From contig NZ_JACVHC010000002.1 in NCBI RefSeq assembly GCF_017976235.1, forward strand, positions 682,001 to 746,000: a stretch of 64,000 nucleotides of DNA, in the 5' to 3' direction. The notes under the pieces were generated by a model that worked only from the letters and a program-made list of their open reading frames with translations, was not told where the DNA came from and did not search any database. The translations under genes were made by a program, and so were the position numbers. The DNA comes from Pseudomonas anatoliensis (lineage in GTDB: Bacteria; Pseudomonadota; Gammaproteobacteria; Pseudomonadales; Pseudomonadaceae). Below, one piece after another: positions 26,984 through 37,003 of the stretch (its first letter is position 1; each line of letters starts with the position of its first letter).

Positions 26984-29443
26984 ATGGAGCAAAAGCGGAC
27001 TCTCGGAACGCCACGGTTGTTGGGCATCGTCTGGCCATTTATTGCCGTCGTGTTGTTTCAAGCGTTATTGGGGGGCGTGAGTCTTTACGTGCTGTCGGCC
27101 GTTCGCGGTTACGTGGCGGGGGAGAGTCTCTGGTCCAAGGGCCAGAAAGATGCCATCTACTACCTCAATCTGTACGCAGACAGTCGTGACGAAACGATAT
27201 TCCTCAAGTACCGGACCGCGATTGGCGTCCCTCAGGGCGGTCATCAGCTGCGTCTGGCGCTGGATCGTCAACCGCCGGATCTGGCCGCCGCACGCGAAGG
27301 CATTCTGAAGGGTGGCAACCATCCGGACGATGTCTCTAGCGTAATCTGGTTGTACCTCAACTTCCGTCATTTCAGTTACCTGGAGACCGCCATCGACCGC
27401 TGGACGGTGGGTGACGCTTATCTGGTCGAGCTGGATGAGCTCGCGCGCGGGATGCACCGCAGTATTTCCGAGAATACCGCCAGCAGTGCCGATATCCTGC
27501 GCTGGAAGGCGCAGATCTTTGCGATCAATGATGCCGTGACTCCGGCGGCAAAAGCCTTCAGCGATGCCTTGGGCGAAGGCTCGCGGATGATCCTGCGCCT
27601 GTTGCTGGTGATCAACCTGGCCACGGCGCTGGGGCTGATCGTGCTGGCCTTGTTGCGCACCCAGAAATTGCTCAAGCAGCGCCACGCCTTTGCCGAGGCG
27701 CTGCAACTGGAAAAGGATCGCGCGCACGTCACGCTGCAATCGATCGGCGATGGCGTGATTACCACCGACGTGACGGGGGCCATCGATTACATGAACCCCG
27801 CCGCCGAAGCCATGACCCACTGGAAAGCCGAACATGCCGCCGGTCTGCCGCTGGCGGCGCTGTTCAATTTGCTTGATGACAACGCCCAGGCCGAAGGCCT
27901 GGCACTGATCGAGCACATTCTCAGCGGTCAGCTCAGTGGCGGCAGTGAACACTCCAAGCTGATCCAGCGCCTGGACGGCAGTACGTTGTCGGTGACGCTG
28001 GTCGGCGCACCGATCCGCAATGCGGGCAAGGTCAGCGGCACGGTGCTGGTGCTGCACGACATGACCCAGGAACGCCAGTACATCGCCAATCTCTCCTGGC
28101 AGGCCACCCACGATGCGCTGACGGGGCTGGCCAACCGTCGCGAGTTCGAATATCGCCTGGAGCAGGTGCTGCACAACCTCACGCGGCAGGCGGGGCGGCA
28201 CGCATTGATGTTCCTCGATCTGGATCAGTTCAAACTGGTCAACGACACCTGCGGCCATGCGGCGGGCGATGAACTGTTGCGACACATCTGCACGCTGCTG
28301 CAATCGGGCCTGCGCGAGGGCGATACGCTGGCGCGGCTAGGCGGTGACGAGTTCGGTATTTTGCTGCAGAACTGCGCGCCGGAGGCGGCGGAGAAAATTG
28401 CCGATGCGCTGCGCCAGACCGTTCAGAACCTGCACTTTGTCTGGAAAGGGCGGCCATTCCTGACCACCGTCAGCATCGGCCTGGTGCATATCACGCAGAC
28501 GCCGACGACCCTCGAAACCTCGCTGCGTGCAGCTGATATGGCCTGCTACATGGCCAAGGAAAAGGGCCGCAACCGTGTGCAGGTCTATCACGCCGACGAC
28601 TCCGAACTGTCGCTGCGCTTCGGTGAAATGGCCTGGGTCCAGCGTTTGCACATGGCGCTGGAAGAAGACCGTTTTTGCCTTTATGCCCAGGAAATCTCCC
28701 CCCTGAAACCGAGTGTAGGCAAGGGCGGGCACATTGAAATTCTGCTGCGTCTACATGATGAAGCCGGGCGAATGATTCTGCCCGACAGTTTCATTCCCGC
28801 CGCAGAACGCTATGGCTTGATGACTCAGTTGGATCGCTGGGTAGTGCAAAAAGTATTCAAGGTAATTGCTCAATGTATTACGCAAGAGCATGAAGGTCCT
28901 TTAGCGATGTGTGCGATTAATCTGTCAGGCATTACTATAGGAGATGACGCGTTTTTGCACTTTCTGCGCGAGCAGTTTGTTAAGTATTCAATACCGCCTG
29001 AAATGATTTGTTTTGAAATTACTGAAACCAGTGCAATTTCAAACTTGGGCAGTGCAATTAGATTTATTAATGAACTCAAAGGCTTAGGTTGCTATTTCTC
29101 ACTGGATGACTTTTGTGCCGGAATGTCTTCGTTCGCTTATCTGAAACATTTGCCTGTAGACTTCCTGAAGATCGACGGGAGTTTCGTAAAGGATATGCTG
29201 GACGACCCGATAAACCGCGCAATGGTCGAAGTGATCAATCACATCGGGCATGTCATGGGTAAGCAGACAATTGCCGAGTTTGTTGAAACAACTCAGATCG
29301 AACAGGCATTGCTTGAAATTGGTGTGGATTACGCTCAAGGTTATGTTATTGAGCGTCCGCAATTATTTACCTGTGACAGTTTGCAAAGTCGGCCCGCCAG
29401 ACCGCAACCGCTGTTATTCAAAGCGCCTGGCACGTTCCGTTGA
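26984..29443 (+). CDS. Membrane-anchored PAS-GGDEF-EAL c-di-GMP protein
   Basis: An 819-residue protein. Membrane helices at about 12-34 and 204-226 enclose a periplasmic sensor region. A PAS-like domain (GVITTDVTGAIDYMNPAAEAM, about 255-370) follows. The GGDEF domain is intact (RLGGDEF, about 452) with an RxxD inhibitory site (REGD) five residues before it. The EAL domain has EIL in place of EAL, but NLSG, EITET, SLDDF, LKIDGSF and IAEFVE are present, so phosphodiesterase activity is possible. The last 600 bases are visibly AT-richer than the rest. The next gene follows 46 bases later. Confidence 0.92.
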   Translation: MEQKRTLGTPRLLGIVWPFIAVVLFQALLGGVSLYVLSAVRGYVAGESLWSKGQKDAIYYLNLYADSRDETIFLKYRTAIGVPQGGHQLRLALDRQPPDLAAAREGILKGGNHPDDVSSVIWLYLNFRHFSYLETAIDRWTVGDAYLVELDELARGMHRSISENTASSADILRWKAQIFAINDAVTPAAKAFSDALGEGSRMILRLLLVINLATALGLIVLALLRTQKLLKQRHAFAEALQLEKDRAHVTLQSIGDGVITTDVTGAIDYMNPAAEAMTHWKAEHAAGLPLAALFNLLDDNAQAEGLALIEHILSGQLSGGSEHSKLIQRLDGSTLSVTLVGAPIRNAGKVSGTVLVLHDMTQERQYIANLSWQATHDALTGLANRREFEYRLEQVLHNLTRQAGRHALMFLDLDQFKLVNDTCGHAAGDELLRHICTLLQSGLREGDTLARLGGDEFGILLQNCAPEAAEKIADALRQTVQNLHFVWKGRPFLTTVSIGLVHITQTPTTLETSLRAADMACYMAKEKGRNRVQVYHADDSELSLRFGEMAWVQRLHMALEEDRFCLYAQEISPLKPSVGKGGHIEILLRLHDEAGRMILPDSFIPAAERYGLMTQLDRWVVQKVFKVIAQCITQEHEGPLAMCAINLSGITIGDDAFLHFLREQFVKYSIPPEMICFEITETSAISNLGSAIRFINELKGLGCYFSLDDFCAGMSSFAYLKHLPVDFLKIDGSFVKDMLDDPINRAMVEVINHIGHVMGKQTIAEFVETTQIEQALLEIGVDYAQGYVIERPQLFTCDSLQSRPARPQPLLFKAPGTFR

Positions 29444-29489
29444 AGTCTCTCGCCGATCCTTACAATCACAAATCAAAAGGAGCCGAACA

Positions 29490-30284
29490 GTGATCGACAC
29501 ATTCAACCGAACCGGACCACTCATGGAAGCCGCAAGTTATCCAGGCTGGGCACAACAGCTGATAGATGATTGCAGCGAGAGCAAGCGCCGGGTTGTCGAA
29601 CATGAACTTTACCTGCGCATGCGTGACAACAAACTCAGCGCCAAAACCATGCGCCAGTACCTGATCGGGGGCTGGCCGGTTGTTGAGCAGTTCGCCTTGT
29701 ACATGGCGCAGAACCTGACCAAAACCAGGTTTGCCCGTCATCCCGGCGAAGACATGGCGCGGCGTTGGCTGATGCGCAACATTCGCGTCGAGCTCAATCA
29801 CGCCGATTACTGGGTGCACTGGAGTCGCGCGCATGGGGTAAGCCTGGAGGATCTTCAGGCCCAGCATGTGCCGCCCGAATTACATGCCTTGAGTCATTGG
29901 TGCTGGCATACAAGTTCCGCCGATTCACTGATCGTCGCTATCGCCGCGACCAACTACGCCATTGAGGGCGCGACCGGGGAGTGGTCGGCGCTGGTCTGTT
30001 CCGATGGCGTGTACGCCGCGGCATTCCCTGAAGAAGATCGCAAGCGTGCGATGAAGTGGCTGAAGATGCACGCCCAGTACGACGATGCTCACCCATGGGA
30101 GGCGCTGGAAATCATCTGCACCCTGGCGGGCATGAACCCGAGCGAGGCCTTGCAGGCCGAGTTGCGTCAGGCAATCTGCAAGAGCTACGACTACATGTAC
30201 CTGTTCCTGGAGCGGTGCATGCAATTGGAAACGTCCGAACGCTTGCTGGTAAGCCGTGAGCGCAGGGCTGTGCTCGAGAACTGA
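29490..30284 (+). CDS. TenA/PqqC-like heme-oxygenase-fold protein (putative diiron oxidase family)
   Basis: A 264-residue all-helical protein. ELNHADYW (about 101), YAIEGATGEW (about 157) and DDAHPWEAL (about 197) give Glu/His/Asp residues in the order found in heme-oxygenase-like diiron oxidases and TenA-family proteins. GTG 29490 is chosen because AGGAG lies 7 bases upstream; the frame opens further upstream inside the previous gene. Often annotated as a TenA-family regulator, but the metal-ligand pattern suggests an oxidase-like or ligand-binding role; the substrate is unknown. It is probably co-transcribed with the preceding GGDEF-EAL gene. Confidence 0.8.
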   Translation: MIDTFNRTGPLMEAASYPGWAQQLIDDCSESKRRVVEHELYLRMRDNKLSAKTMRQYLIGGWPVVEQFALYMAQNLTKTRFARHPGEDMARRWLMRNIRVELNHADYWVHWSRAHGVSLEDLQAQHVPPELHALSHWCWHTSSADSLIVAIAATNYAIEGATGEWSALVCSDGVYAAAFPEEDRKRAMKWLKMHAQYDDAHPWEALEIICTLAGMNPSEALQAELRQAICKSYDYMYLFLERCMQLETSERLLVSRERRAVLEN

Positions 30285-30307
30285 TTGCTCGGTACAACGC
30301 AAAAAAA

Positions 30308-30396
30308 TGTAGGAGTGAGCCTGCTCGCGATGGCGGATTGTCAGTCAACATCATTGTTGAATGTCAGACCGCATCGCGAGCAGGCTCACTCCTACA
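30308..30396. repeat. REP-type inverted repeat, family A
   Basis: 24-base arms (30308-30331 and 30373-30396), identical in sequence to the arms at 1794-1857 but with a longer spacer. It separates the convergent TenA-like and GGDEF genes. Confidence 0.9.
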
Positions 30397-30421
30397 GTTG
30401 TTTTAGGGTGTCTGAAGGGGC

Positions 30422-31348
30422 TCAGCCCGCCATTGCCAACCGATTCCGCCCCTCACGCTTGGCCACGTACAGCGCGCTGTCGGCACGGCGCAACAGGCTT
30501 TCTGCCGATTCACCCGGTAGCAGGGTGGAGCAACCCAGACTGACCGTCAGCTCGATCAGTTTTCCATCGGCGTAATACTCCGCCGCTTGCGCCGCATAAC
30601 GCAGACGCTCGCCGACCATCGCCGCGGCTTCCCGGCTGGTGTTGGACAGCATGATCAGAAACTCTTCCCCGCCATAACGAAAGACCATGTCGACGTTGCG
30701 CAGTTGGCCCTTGATCGACGCCGCAACGGCTTTAAGCACATCATCGCCTGCGCTGTGGCCGTGACTGTCGTTGACGCGTTTGAAGTGGTCGATATCCAGC
30801 ATCAAAACCGACAGCGGTTGCACATGGCGTCGAGACATCTCGATCTCGCGTTGCAGCGTCTGCTCCATCGCGATGCGATTGCCGGCGCCGGTCAGCGGGT
30901 CACGCAACGCGCTCTGGGTGGCCGCTCGGTACAGCAAGGCATTGCGCATCGGGTACAGCAACGACGACAGCAGCGATTCGAGATTGCCCTGATCCTGCTC
31001 GTTGAAGCGCTGATTGCGGCGAAATACCACTTCGCCCATGTGCTCGCCTTCGTGGCTCAGGCTGTAGCTGACGGAATGGTGACCGCGTGCGCCGAACTCC
31101 AGGCGCAAGTCGCTGCCCTTGTGCTCGTAGCTCAAGGCGTCCAGCGGCACAAGGCGTTGAACCTCGCGGAAAAACAGACCGAGTATGCGTTGCGGTTCGA
31201 GACTGGTTTGCAGTTGCAGGCTCATTTGCTGGCGCAATTGCGTCAGGCTGGTCGGGCGTTCCAGAAGTGGAGGAAGCTGACCAAAGCCCAGGCGTTGCAA
31301 TTTGGCACTGTCAAAGTCAATTGCATTGGTCTGGGAGGGTGATTTCAT
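30422..31348 (-). CDS. GGDEF-domain diguanylate cyclase
   Basis: A 308-residue soluble protein with no membrane segment. Residues about 1-140 form an uncharacterised, possibly GAF-like input region. Residues about 145-308 form a GGDEF domain with the active motif RYGGEEFLIML (about 222), a preceding RNVD inhibitory site at the canonical 5-residue distance, and DIDHFKRVNDSHGHSAGDD. It should make c-di-GMP from GTP with product inhibition. ATG 31348 is chosen over 31444; the ribosome site is weak (AGGGG at about 10 bases). Confidence 0.9.
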   Translation of the reverse strand: MKSPSQTNAIDFDSAKLQRLGFGQLPPLLERPTSLTQLRQQMSLQLQTSLEPQRILGLFFREVQRLVPLDALSYEHKGSDLRLEFGARGHHSVSYSLSHEGEHMGEVVFRRNQRFNEQDQGNLESLLSSLLYPMRNALLYRAATQSALRDPLTGAGNRIAMEQTLQREIEMSRRHVQPLSVLMLDIDHFKRVNDSHGHSAGDDVLKAVAASIKGQLRNVDMVFRYGGEEFLIMLSNTSREAAAMVGERLRYAAQAAEYYADGKLIELTVSLGCSTLLPGESAESLLRRADSALYVAKREGRNRLAMAG

Positions 31349-31709
31349 GTGGCGTGAGCCCCTAAGCAGTAAGTCTGTCTTACAGGCTGGGTGAGAGCGG
31401 CTATGGGCTGCGCGTCGTACTGATCCATCAGTCCCGTAGGACATTTGGCGTAAGTTTAGTCTGCCTGATGACGATTAGTAAGCTATCGAACCAGGCCTCG
31501 CCCCACTGCCTTCACACGGCATGCTTTGTGGGAAATTAGAGCGAAAGTCGTGCCATTCAGTTCGGTTTTATTTAAACCCATATGAATCAATGGCTTGTGA
31601 AACCATTGGGTGGGGAGGTGCTGGATATTTGACTTTATTGTGACGGCCGATAGCGGCAAATGCCTGCCGCGACGGGAATCCGCCGCGGCAACAAAAGCGA
31701 CGTATGGCA
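31349..31709. other. Gene-free interval between the GGDEF gene and yciK
   Basis: 361 bases containing the promoter region of the diguanylate cyclase gene. A 75-codon minus-strand frame (31483-31710) has no ribosome site and an unnatural composition and is not called. A small GC-rich imperfect palindrome (cctgccgcgacgg...ccgccgcgg, about 31661-31689) lies next to the yciK stop and could end the minus-strand transcript. Nothing else is recognised. Confidence 0.5.
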
Positions 31710-32450
31710 TTACTGCGCGTTGAATGCCTGACCGTTGATACCCGTGCTGTCGGGGCCCATCAAGTAGAGGTAGACCGGCATGATGTCCTCCGGGGTCGGA
31801 TTGTTCAGCGGGTTCTCGCCGGGATAAGCCTGCGCTCGCATGCTGGTGCGGGTGCCGCCCGGGTTGATGCTGTTGGAGCGCACCGGCGCCACGCCGTCGA
31901 CCTCATCGGCCAGGGTTTGCATCAGGCCTTCGGTGGCGAACTTCGACACACCGTAAGCGCCCCAGTAAGCACGCCCCTTGCGACCGACACTGCTGGAGGT
32001 AAACACCACCGACGCATCCTGCGACAGCTTGAGCAGCGGCAGCAGCGTGCTGGTCAGCATGAACATGGCGTTGACGTTGACCTGCATGACACGCATGAAG
32101 TTTTCCCCGGACAACTGCTCGATCGGCGTACGCGGGCCGATGATCGAAGCGTTGTGCAGGAGGCCGTCGAGGTGGCCGAATTCGGTTTCGATCATCGCTG
32201 CCAGTTCATCGTATTGATGGGGCAGGGCGGTTTCGAGGTTGAAGGGGATGACTGCTGGTTGCGGGTGGCCGGCAGCTTCGATTTCGTCGTAGACCTGCGT
32301 CAGATTGGCTTCGGTCTTGCCCAGCAGCAACACGGTGGCGCCATGGGCGGCATAGGTTTTCGCGGCGGCCGCACCAATGCCGCGACCGGCACCGGTGACC
32401 AGAATGACCCGATCCTTGAGCAATTCGGGACGAGCGGAATAATCAAACAT
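31710..32450 (-). CDS. YciK family SDR oxidoreductase
   Basis: A 246-residue classical short-chain dehydrogenase. The cofactor motif TGAGRGIG is near residue 19, followed by HNASIIG in place of NNAG, the catalytic serine in FTSSSVGRKG and YGVSK as the YxxxK motif. These features, with the late NPGGTRTSMRAQAYP, match YciK. GAGG lies 5 bases before ATG 32450. It is last in the minus-strand set ubiG-mupP-yciK, with a REP hairpin in the gap after mupP. Substrate not established. Confidence 0.9.
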   Translation of the reverse strand: MFDYSARPELLKDRVILVTGAGRGIGAAAAKTYAAHGATVLLLGKTEANLTQVYDEIEAAGHPQPAVIPFNLETALPHQYDELAAMIETEFGHLDGLLHNASIIGPRTPIEQLSGENFMRVMQVNVNAMFMLTSTLLPLLKLSQDASVVFTSSSVGRKGRAYWGAYGVSKFATEGLMQTLADEVDGVAPVRSNSINPGGTRTSMRAQAYPGENPLNNPTPEDIMPVYLYLMGPDSTGINGQAFNAQ

Positions 32451-32476
32451 AAAAACCTCACAATCCGTTAATAGCT

Positions 32477-32554
32477 AAAAGATCGCAGCCTTCGGCAGCT
32501 CCTACATGAGTTAGGTAACTCCCCTGTAGGAGCTGCCGCAGGCTGCGATCTTTT
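32477..32554. repeat. REP-type inverted repeat, family D
   Basis: 30-base arms (32477-32506 and 32525-32554) with one mismatch, filling the gap between mupP and yciK. Confidence 0.9.
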
Positions 32555-32562
32555 GACTTTGA

Positions 32563-33234
32563 TCAGCAACTGCAGAGCGCGCTATCCAGCACCTTGCGCA
32601 ACTCCAGCGGATGATCCACCACCACATCCGCGCCCCAGTGCCGCGGGTTGTCGTCCGGATGGATGTAGCCGTAGGTTACCGCGGCCGTTTTGGTCCCGGC
32701 ATCGCGCCCCGACTCGATATCGCGCAGATCATCGCCCACAAACAGAACGGTCGACGGATCCAGATCAAGCATCTTGCACGCGAGGGTCAGCGGTTCCGGA
32801 TCCGGCTTGCTGTTCTTCACGTGATCCGGGCAGATCAGCAGCGCCGAGCGCTCGGCCAGCCCCAGTTGCTGCATGATCGGCTCGGCGAAACGCACAGGCT
32901 TGTTGGTGACCACGCCCCAGATCAGGTTGGCCTTTTCGATGTCGGCCAGCAGTTCGCTCATACCGTCGAACAGTTTGCTGTGCACCGCACAACCGACGAG
33001 GTAACGCTCAAGAAACTCCAGACGCAGTTCCTCAAAGCCCGGCGACTCCGGGTCCATCGAAAACGTCACCGCGACCATGGCTTTGGCGCCACCGGAAATC
33101 TCGTCGCGAATGTGCTTGTCGTTGATCGGCGGCAAGCCGCGATCCGCGCGCATCGCCTGGCAGATGGCAATGAAGTCCGGCGCGGTGTCGAGCAGGGTGC
33201 CGTCCATGTCGAAAAGAACTGCTCTGATGGCCAT
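32563..33234 (-). CDS. mupP: N-acetylmuramic acid 6-phosphate phosphatase MupP (HAD family)
   Basis: A 223-residue HAD hydrolase with the nucleophile motif [13 protein letters not shown] (Asp9), VVTNKP and the late acidic [16 protein letters not shown]. It resembles phosphoglycolate phosphatase, but in pseudomonads the gene directly after ubiG corresponds to MupP, which dephosphorylates MurNAc-6-phosphate in the peptidoglycan-recycling route that bypasses de novo UDP-MurNAc synthesis. The specific call rests on this synteny. The start ATG 33234 follows GAGGAG, which overlaps the end of ubiG. Confidence 0.82.
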   Translation of the reverse strand: MAIRAVLFDMDGTLLDTAPDFIAICQAMRADRGLPPINDKHIRDEISGGAKAMVAVTFSMDPESPGFEELRLEFLERYLVGCAVHSKLFDGMSELLADIEKANLIWGVVTNKPVRFAEPIMQQLGLAERSALLICPDHVKNSKPDPEPLTLACKMLDLDPSTVLFVGDDLRDIESGRDAGTKTAAVTYGYIHPDDNPRHWGADVVVDHPLELRKVLDSALCSC

Positions 33235-33238
33235 CGGC

Positions 33239-33937
33239 TTACTCCTCGCGCAGGGTCTGGATCATGTAGTTGACGTCAACGTCGCTGGCTAGTTTGTAGT
33301 GCTTGGTCAGCGGGTTGTAGGTCAGGCCGATGATGTCCTTGACGGTCAGGCCGGCGATGCGGCTCCAGGCGCCCAGCTCGGACGGACGAATGAATTTCTT
33401 GAAGTCGTGGGTGCCGCGCGGCAGCAGCTTCATGATGTATTCGGCGCCGATGATCGCGAACAGGTACGCCTTCGGGTTGCGGTTGATGGTCGAGAAGAAC
33501 ACCTGACCGCCCGGCTTGACCATGCGGTAGCAAGCGGCGATGACCGACGATGGATCAGGCACGTGCTCGAGCATTTCCAGGCAGGTCACGACGTCGAACT
33601 GCTCGGGCATTTCCTCGGCCAGGTCTTCGGCGGTGATCTGGCGGTACTCGACGCTGACGCCGGACTCCAGTTGATGCAACTGCGCGACCGCCAACGGCGC
33701 CTCGCCCATGTCGATGCCCATGACGGTGGCGCCGCGCTGGGCCATGGCTTCGCTGAGGATGCCGCCGCCGCAACCGACGTCGAGGACTTTCTTGCCGGCC
33801 AGATTGACCCGTTCGTCGATCCAGTTGACCCGCAGCGGGTTGATGTCGTGCAGCGGTTTGAACTCGCTCTCACGGTCCCACCAGCGATGGGCCAGGGCTT
33901 CGAATTTGGCGATTTCGGCGTGGTCGACGTTGCTCAT
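33239..33937 (-). CDS. ubiG: Ubiquinone biosynthesis O-methyltransferase UbiG
   Basis: A 232-residue SAM methyltransferase with motif [21 protein letters not shown] (about 50-70). The N-terminal [22 protein letters not shown] and later [14 protein letters not shown] are diagnostic of UbiG. It carries out both O-methylation steps of ubiquinone synthesis. AGAGGA precedes ATG 33937. mupP begins 4 bases after its stop, so the two are coupled; the MTA deaminase gene lies upstream on the same strand, 58 bases away. Confidence 0.96.
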   Translation of the reverse strand: MSNVDHAEIAKFEALAHRWWDRESEFKPLHDINPLRVNWIDERVNLAGKKVLDVGCGGGILSEAMAQRGATVMGIDMGEAPLAVAQLHQLESGVSVEYRQITAEDLAEEMPEQFDVVTCLEMLEHVPDPSSVIAACYRMVKPGGQVFFSTINRNPKAYLFAIIGAEYIMKLLPRGTHDFKKFIRPSELGAWSRIAGLTVKDIIGLTYNPLTKHYKLASDVDVNYMIQTLREE

Positions 33938-33995
33938 GGTTCAATCCTCTAAAACTTGAAAAAGGCTGTAGCCCCGCAGGTTGGCTGCGAGGTGT

Positions 33996-35330
33996 TTACG
34001 ATTCGGTGTGGCCGCTGATGCGCTGGCCCCAGGCCCGGGCGGTGGCGCCCAGTTGTTGTTCATCCATGCGCGTCAGGCGCCGGTCGTCGAGCAGTTGTTT
34101 GCCGGCGACCCACAGGTGTTTCACGCAATCGCGCCCGGTGGCATATATAAGCTGCGAAACCGGGTCATAGACCGGTTGCTGCGCCAGGCCGGACAGGTCG
34201 AAGGCGACGATGTCCGCGGCTTTGCCGATTTCCAGCGAGCCAACCTGCGCCTCTATTCCCAGTGCCCGGGCACCGTTGAGCGTAGCCATGCGCAACGCAC
34301 GATGGGCATCGAGCGCGGTGGCGGAACCGGCGACAGCTTTGGCCAGTAGCGCTGCGGTACGGGTTTCGCCGAGCAGGTCGAGGTCATTGTTGCTCGCCGC
34401 ACCATCGGTGCCGACCGCGACATTCACGCCAGCCTGCCACAAACGCTCGACCGGGCAGAAACCGCTGGCCAGCTTCAGGTTCGATTCCGGGCAGTGGATC
34501 ACGCTGGTGTTGCTTTCTACCAGCAACGCCAGGTCGTCATCGCTGATCTGCGTCATGTGCACCGCCTGGAAGCGCGGGCCGAGCAGGCCCAGTCGGCCTA
34601 GACGGGCCAGAGGCCGTTCGCCGCGCTGCTCGACCGCTTGCTGCACTTCGAACGCCGTTTCGTGGACGTGCATGTGAATCGACGCGTCCAGCTCCTCGGC
34701 AATCACGCGGATTTTCTCGAGATTTTCATCGCCGACGGTGTAGGGTGCATGAGGGCCGAAGGTGATCTTGATGCGCTCGTGATGCTTCAGATCGCCGAAC
34801 AGCTCGACACCTTGGCGAATGGCCTCATCGGCGCTGGCGGCGCCCGGAATCGGGAAGTCGAGGATCGGAATGGCGATCTGCGCGCGCATTCCACTGTCAT
34901 GCACGCGTTCGCTGGCGACTTTGGGGAAGAAATACATGTCCGAAAAGCAGGTTATGCCGCCCTTGATCTGCTCGGCGATGGCCAGATCGGTGCCGTCACG
35001 AACGAAGTCTTCATCGACCCATTTGGCTTCGGCCGGCCAGATGTGGTTTTCCAGCCAGGTCATCAGCGGCAGATCATCGGCCAGGCCACGGAACAGCGTC
35101 ATAGCCGCGTGACCGTGGGCGTTGATCAGGCCGGGGCTGAGCAGCACATCCGGCAATTCGCGTACTTCAGTGGCGTTACACTTCAACGCGTCGCTGCGCG
35201 GGCCGATAAAAACGATGCGACCGTCGCGGATGCCCAGGCCATGCTCCTTGAGCACAACGCCTGCGGGTTCGACGGGTACCAGCCAGGTCGGCAGCAATAA
35301 TAAGTCGAGCGCAATGGCAGGTTTCGGCAT
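33996..35330 (-). CDS. TRZ/ATZ family amidohydrolase, probable 5'-methylthioadenosine deaminase
   Basis: A 444-residue amidohydrolase with metal ligands in [21 protein letters not shown] and [12 protein letters not shown], the pattern of the TRZ/ATZ-chlorohydrolase and MTA/SAH deaminase group. Its location, divergent from mtnA, matches the P. aeruginosa gene reported as a methylthioadenosine deaminase (MTA to methylthioinosine). ATG 35330 ([13 protein letters not shown]) is the first sensible start; the frame stays open to 36530 but only as an antisense shadow of mtnA. The ribosome site is weak. Confidence 0.88.
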   Translation of the reverse strand: MPKPAIALDLLLLPTWLVPVEPAGVVLKEHGLGIRDGRIVFIGPRSDALKCNATEVRELPDVLLSPGLINAHGHAAMTLFRGLADDLPLMTWLENHIWPAEAKWVDEDFVRDGTDLAIAEQIKGGITCFSDMYFFPKVASERVHDSGMRAQIAIPILDFPIPGAASADEAIRQGVELFGDLKHHERIKITFGPHAPYTVGDENLEKIRVIAEELDASIHMHVHETAFEVQQAVEQRGERPLARLGRLGLLGPRFQAVHMTQISDDDLALLVESNTSVIHCPESNLKLASGFCPVERLWQAGVNVAVGTDGAASNNDLDLLGETRTAALLAKAVAGSATALDAHRALRMATLNGARALGIEAQVGSLEIGKAADIVAFDLSGLAQQPVYDPVSQLIYATGRDCVKHLWVAGKQLLDDRRLTRMDEQQLGATARAWGQRISGHTES

Positions 35331-35438
35331 CGAGGGTCGGTTCCAGTGCTTTTGTAAAGGATGGCGAAGTATACCCGAGCGTCTTCGCGGGGGGATCGCT
35401 ATAATCGGCGGCTTTTGTTCATGAGTGCGGGGTGTGGG

Positions 35439-36515
35439 ATGCGCGATCGACTGTTGGCTGCGGAGAAAGTGAAGGCCATCGATTGGCGAGATGGCGCGCT
35501 GCACCTGCTGGATCAGCGTATTTTGCCGTTCGAGGAAACCTGGCTCGCCTACACCAGCGCCGCCGGCGTGGCCGAGGCGATTCGTTCGATGGTGGTGCGT
35601 GGCGCGCCGGCCATCGGCATCAGTGCCGCTTATGGCATCGTCCTCGCGGCGCGTACGCGGGTAGCCGAAGGCGGCGACTGGTACGCGGCGCTGGAAGAGG
35701 ATTTTGCCCTGCTGGCCGCTTCCCGGCCGACAGCGGTCAACCTGTTCTGGGCGCTGGGCCGCATGCACGATCGGCTCGATCGCCTCAAAGGCAATGCCGA
35801 TCCGCTGGCGGCGCTGGAAGCCGAGGCCATCGCCATCCACGAAAGTGACCGCGAGGCTAACCTGACCATGGCCCAGCTCGGCGTCGATCTGATCCGCAAG
35901 CATCAGGGCAACGCCCAGGCGATTCTCACCCACTGCAACACCGGTGCTCTGGCAACGGGCGGTTTTGGCACGGCGCTTGGCGTCATTCGTGCGGCATTTA
36001 TCGAGGGTATGGTCGAGCGCGTTTATGCCGACGAAACCCGGCCGTGGCTGCAGGGCTCGCGCCTGACAGCATGGGAGCTGGCCAACGAAGGCATTCCGGT
36101 CACCCTGAATGCCGATTCTGCCGCCGCGCACATCATGAAAACCAAAGGCGTGACCTGGGTGATCGTCGGCGCTGACCGGATCACCGCCAATGGCGACGTG
36201 GCCAACAAGATCGGCACTTATCAACTGGCGGTCAATGCCATGCACCATGGTGTGCGTTTCATGGTCGTGGCGCCGAGTTCGACCATCGACATGAATCTGG
36301 CCAGCGGCGACGAAATTCCGATTGAAGAGCGCGATGGTGCCGAATTGCTGGAAGTCGGCGGCAAGCGTGTCGGCGCGGACGTTGAGGCGTTCAACCCGGT
36401 GTTTGACGTGACGCCGGCGGACCTGATCGATGCCATCGTTACCGAAAAGGGCATCGTCGAGCGGCCGGACACGGCAAAAATGGCCCAGCTGATGTGCCGC
36501 AAGCGCCTGCATTGA
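35439..36515 (+). CDS. mtnA: S-methyl-5-thioribose-1-phosphate isomerase
   Basis: A 358-residue MtnA with catalytic Cys166 in [10 protein letters not shown] and Asp246 in [17 protein letters not shown], plus [15 protein letters not shown] near the N-terminus. It isomerises methylthioribose-1-phosphate to methylthioribulose-1-phosphate in methionine salvage. ATG 35439 ([16 protein letters not shown]) fits the family length; ATG 35421 is an alternative. It is divergent from the MTA deaminase gene, so a short interval controls both steps of the salvage route; the connecting phosphorylase is not in this window. Confidence 0.94.
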   Translation: MRDRLLAAEKVKAIDWRDGALHLLDQRILPFEETWLAYTSAAGVAEAIRSMVVRGAPAIGISAAYGIVLAARTRVAEGGDWYAALEEDFALLAASRPTAVNLFWALGRMHDRLDRLKGNADPLAALEAEAIAIHESDREANLTMAQLGVDLIRKHQGNAQAILTHCNTGALATGGFGTALGVIRAAFIEGMVERVYADETRPWLQGSRLTAWELANEGIPVTLNADSAAAHIMKTKGVTWVIVGADRITANGDVANKIGTYQLAVNAMHHGVRFMVVAPSSTIDMNLASGDEIPIEERDGAELLEVGGKRVGADVEAFNPVFDVTPADLIDAIVTEKGIVERPDTAKMAQLMCRKRLH

Positions 36516-37003
36516 GGCTGACACGTTCAAACCGTTGACACCTATTCAATGTAGGAGCTGCCGAAGGCTGCGATCTTTTGACTTTGCTGTCAAAGAAGCA
36601 GGATCAAAAGATCGCAGCCTTCGGCAGCTCCTACAGGGATGTGAGTCGTCATAGATGACCGGGTTTGCTCGCGATGAGGGTCTAAAAGTCAATAAACATC
36701 CTCAAACCAACCCCGAATTCTGCATTCAAAGAAGCTCTGAGCCTCTCTCGTCCCCGTTAAGCCTGTCACCAGTCAACTAACTATGCTCCATGCGCGTCTG
36801 GGGGATAGGTGCGTGGCGGCCTTTGTGATAACATCCGGCGTTTTCCGAGGCAGCTCCACGGAGCTGTCTTTACTGCGCAAATCCACTCTCCGGATTGTTG
36901 ATTTGTCGTAAGTCGGCGCACGGCACTCGGCCGTGCCCGACGAGCTTCGTTGCTCCCACATGGAAATGACGAAGTTTCACCAGAAAAAGGAATCAGGCTT
37001 CTC
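36516..37003. other. mtnA-gyrA intergenic region with gyrA leader
   Basis: 488 bases without a gene. It contains the REP pair at 36550-36635 and, downstream, an AT-richer stretch (36680-36790) and the gyrA promoter and leader. Short minus-strand frames at 36773-37038 have no ribosome sites and are not called. Confidence 0.55.
36550..36635. repeat. REP-type inverted repeat, family D
   Basis: Perfect 31-base arms (36550-36580 and 36605-36635; arm begins tgtaggagctgccgaaggct), 35 bases after the mtnA stop. Confidence 0.93.

Noticed and set aside
31483..31710. A 75-codon minus-strand frame between the GGDEF gene and yciK
   Set aside because: No ribosome site, unnatural composition and overlap with the likely promoter region.
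33996..36530. An 844-codon reading of the MTA deaminase frame extending across mtnA
   Set aside because: Everything upstream of 35330 is antisense to mtnA and unlike any protein; family members begin at [12 protein letters not shown].
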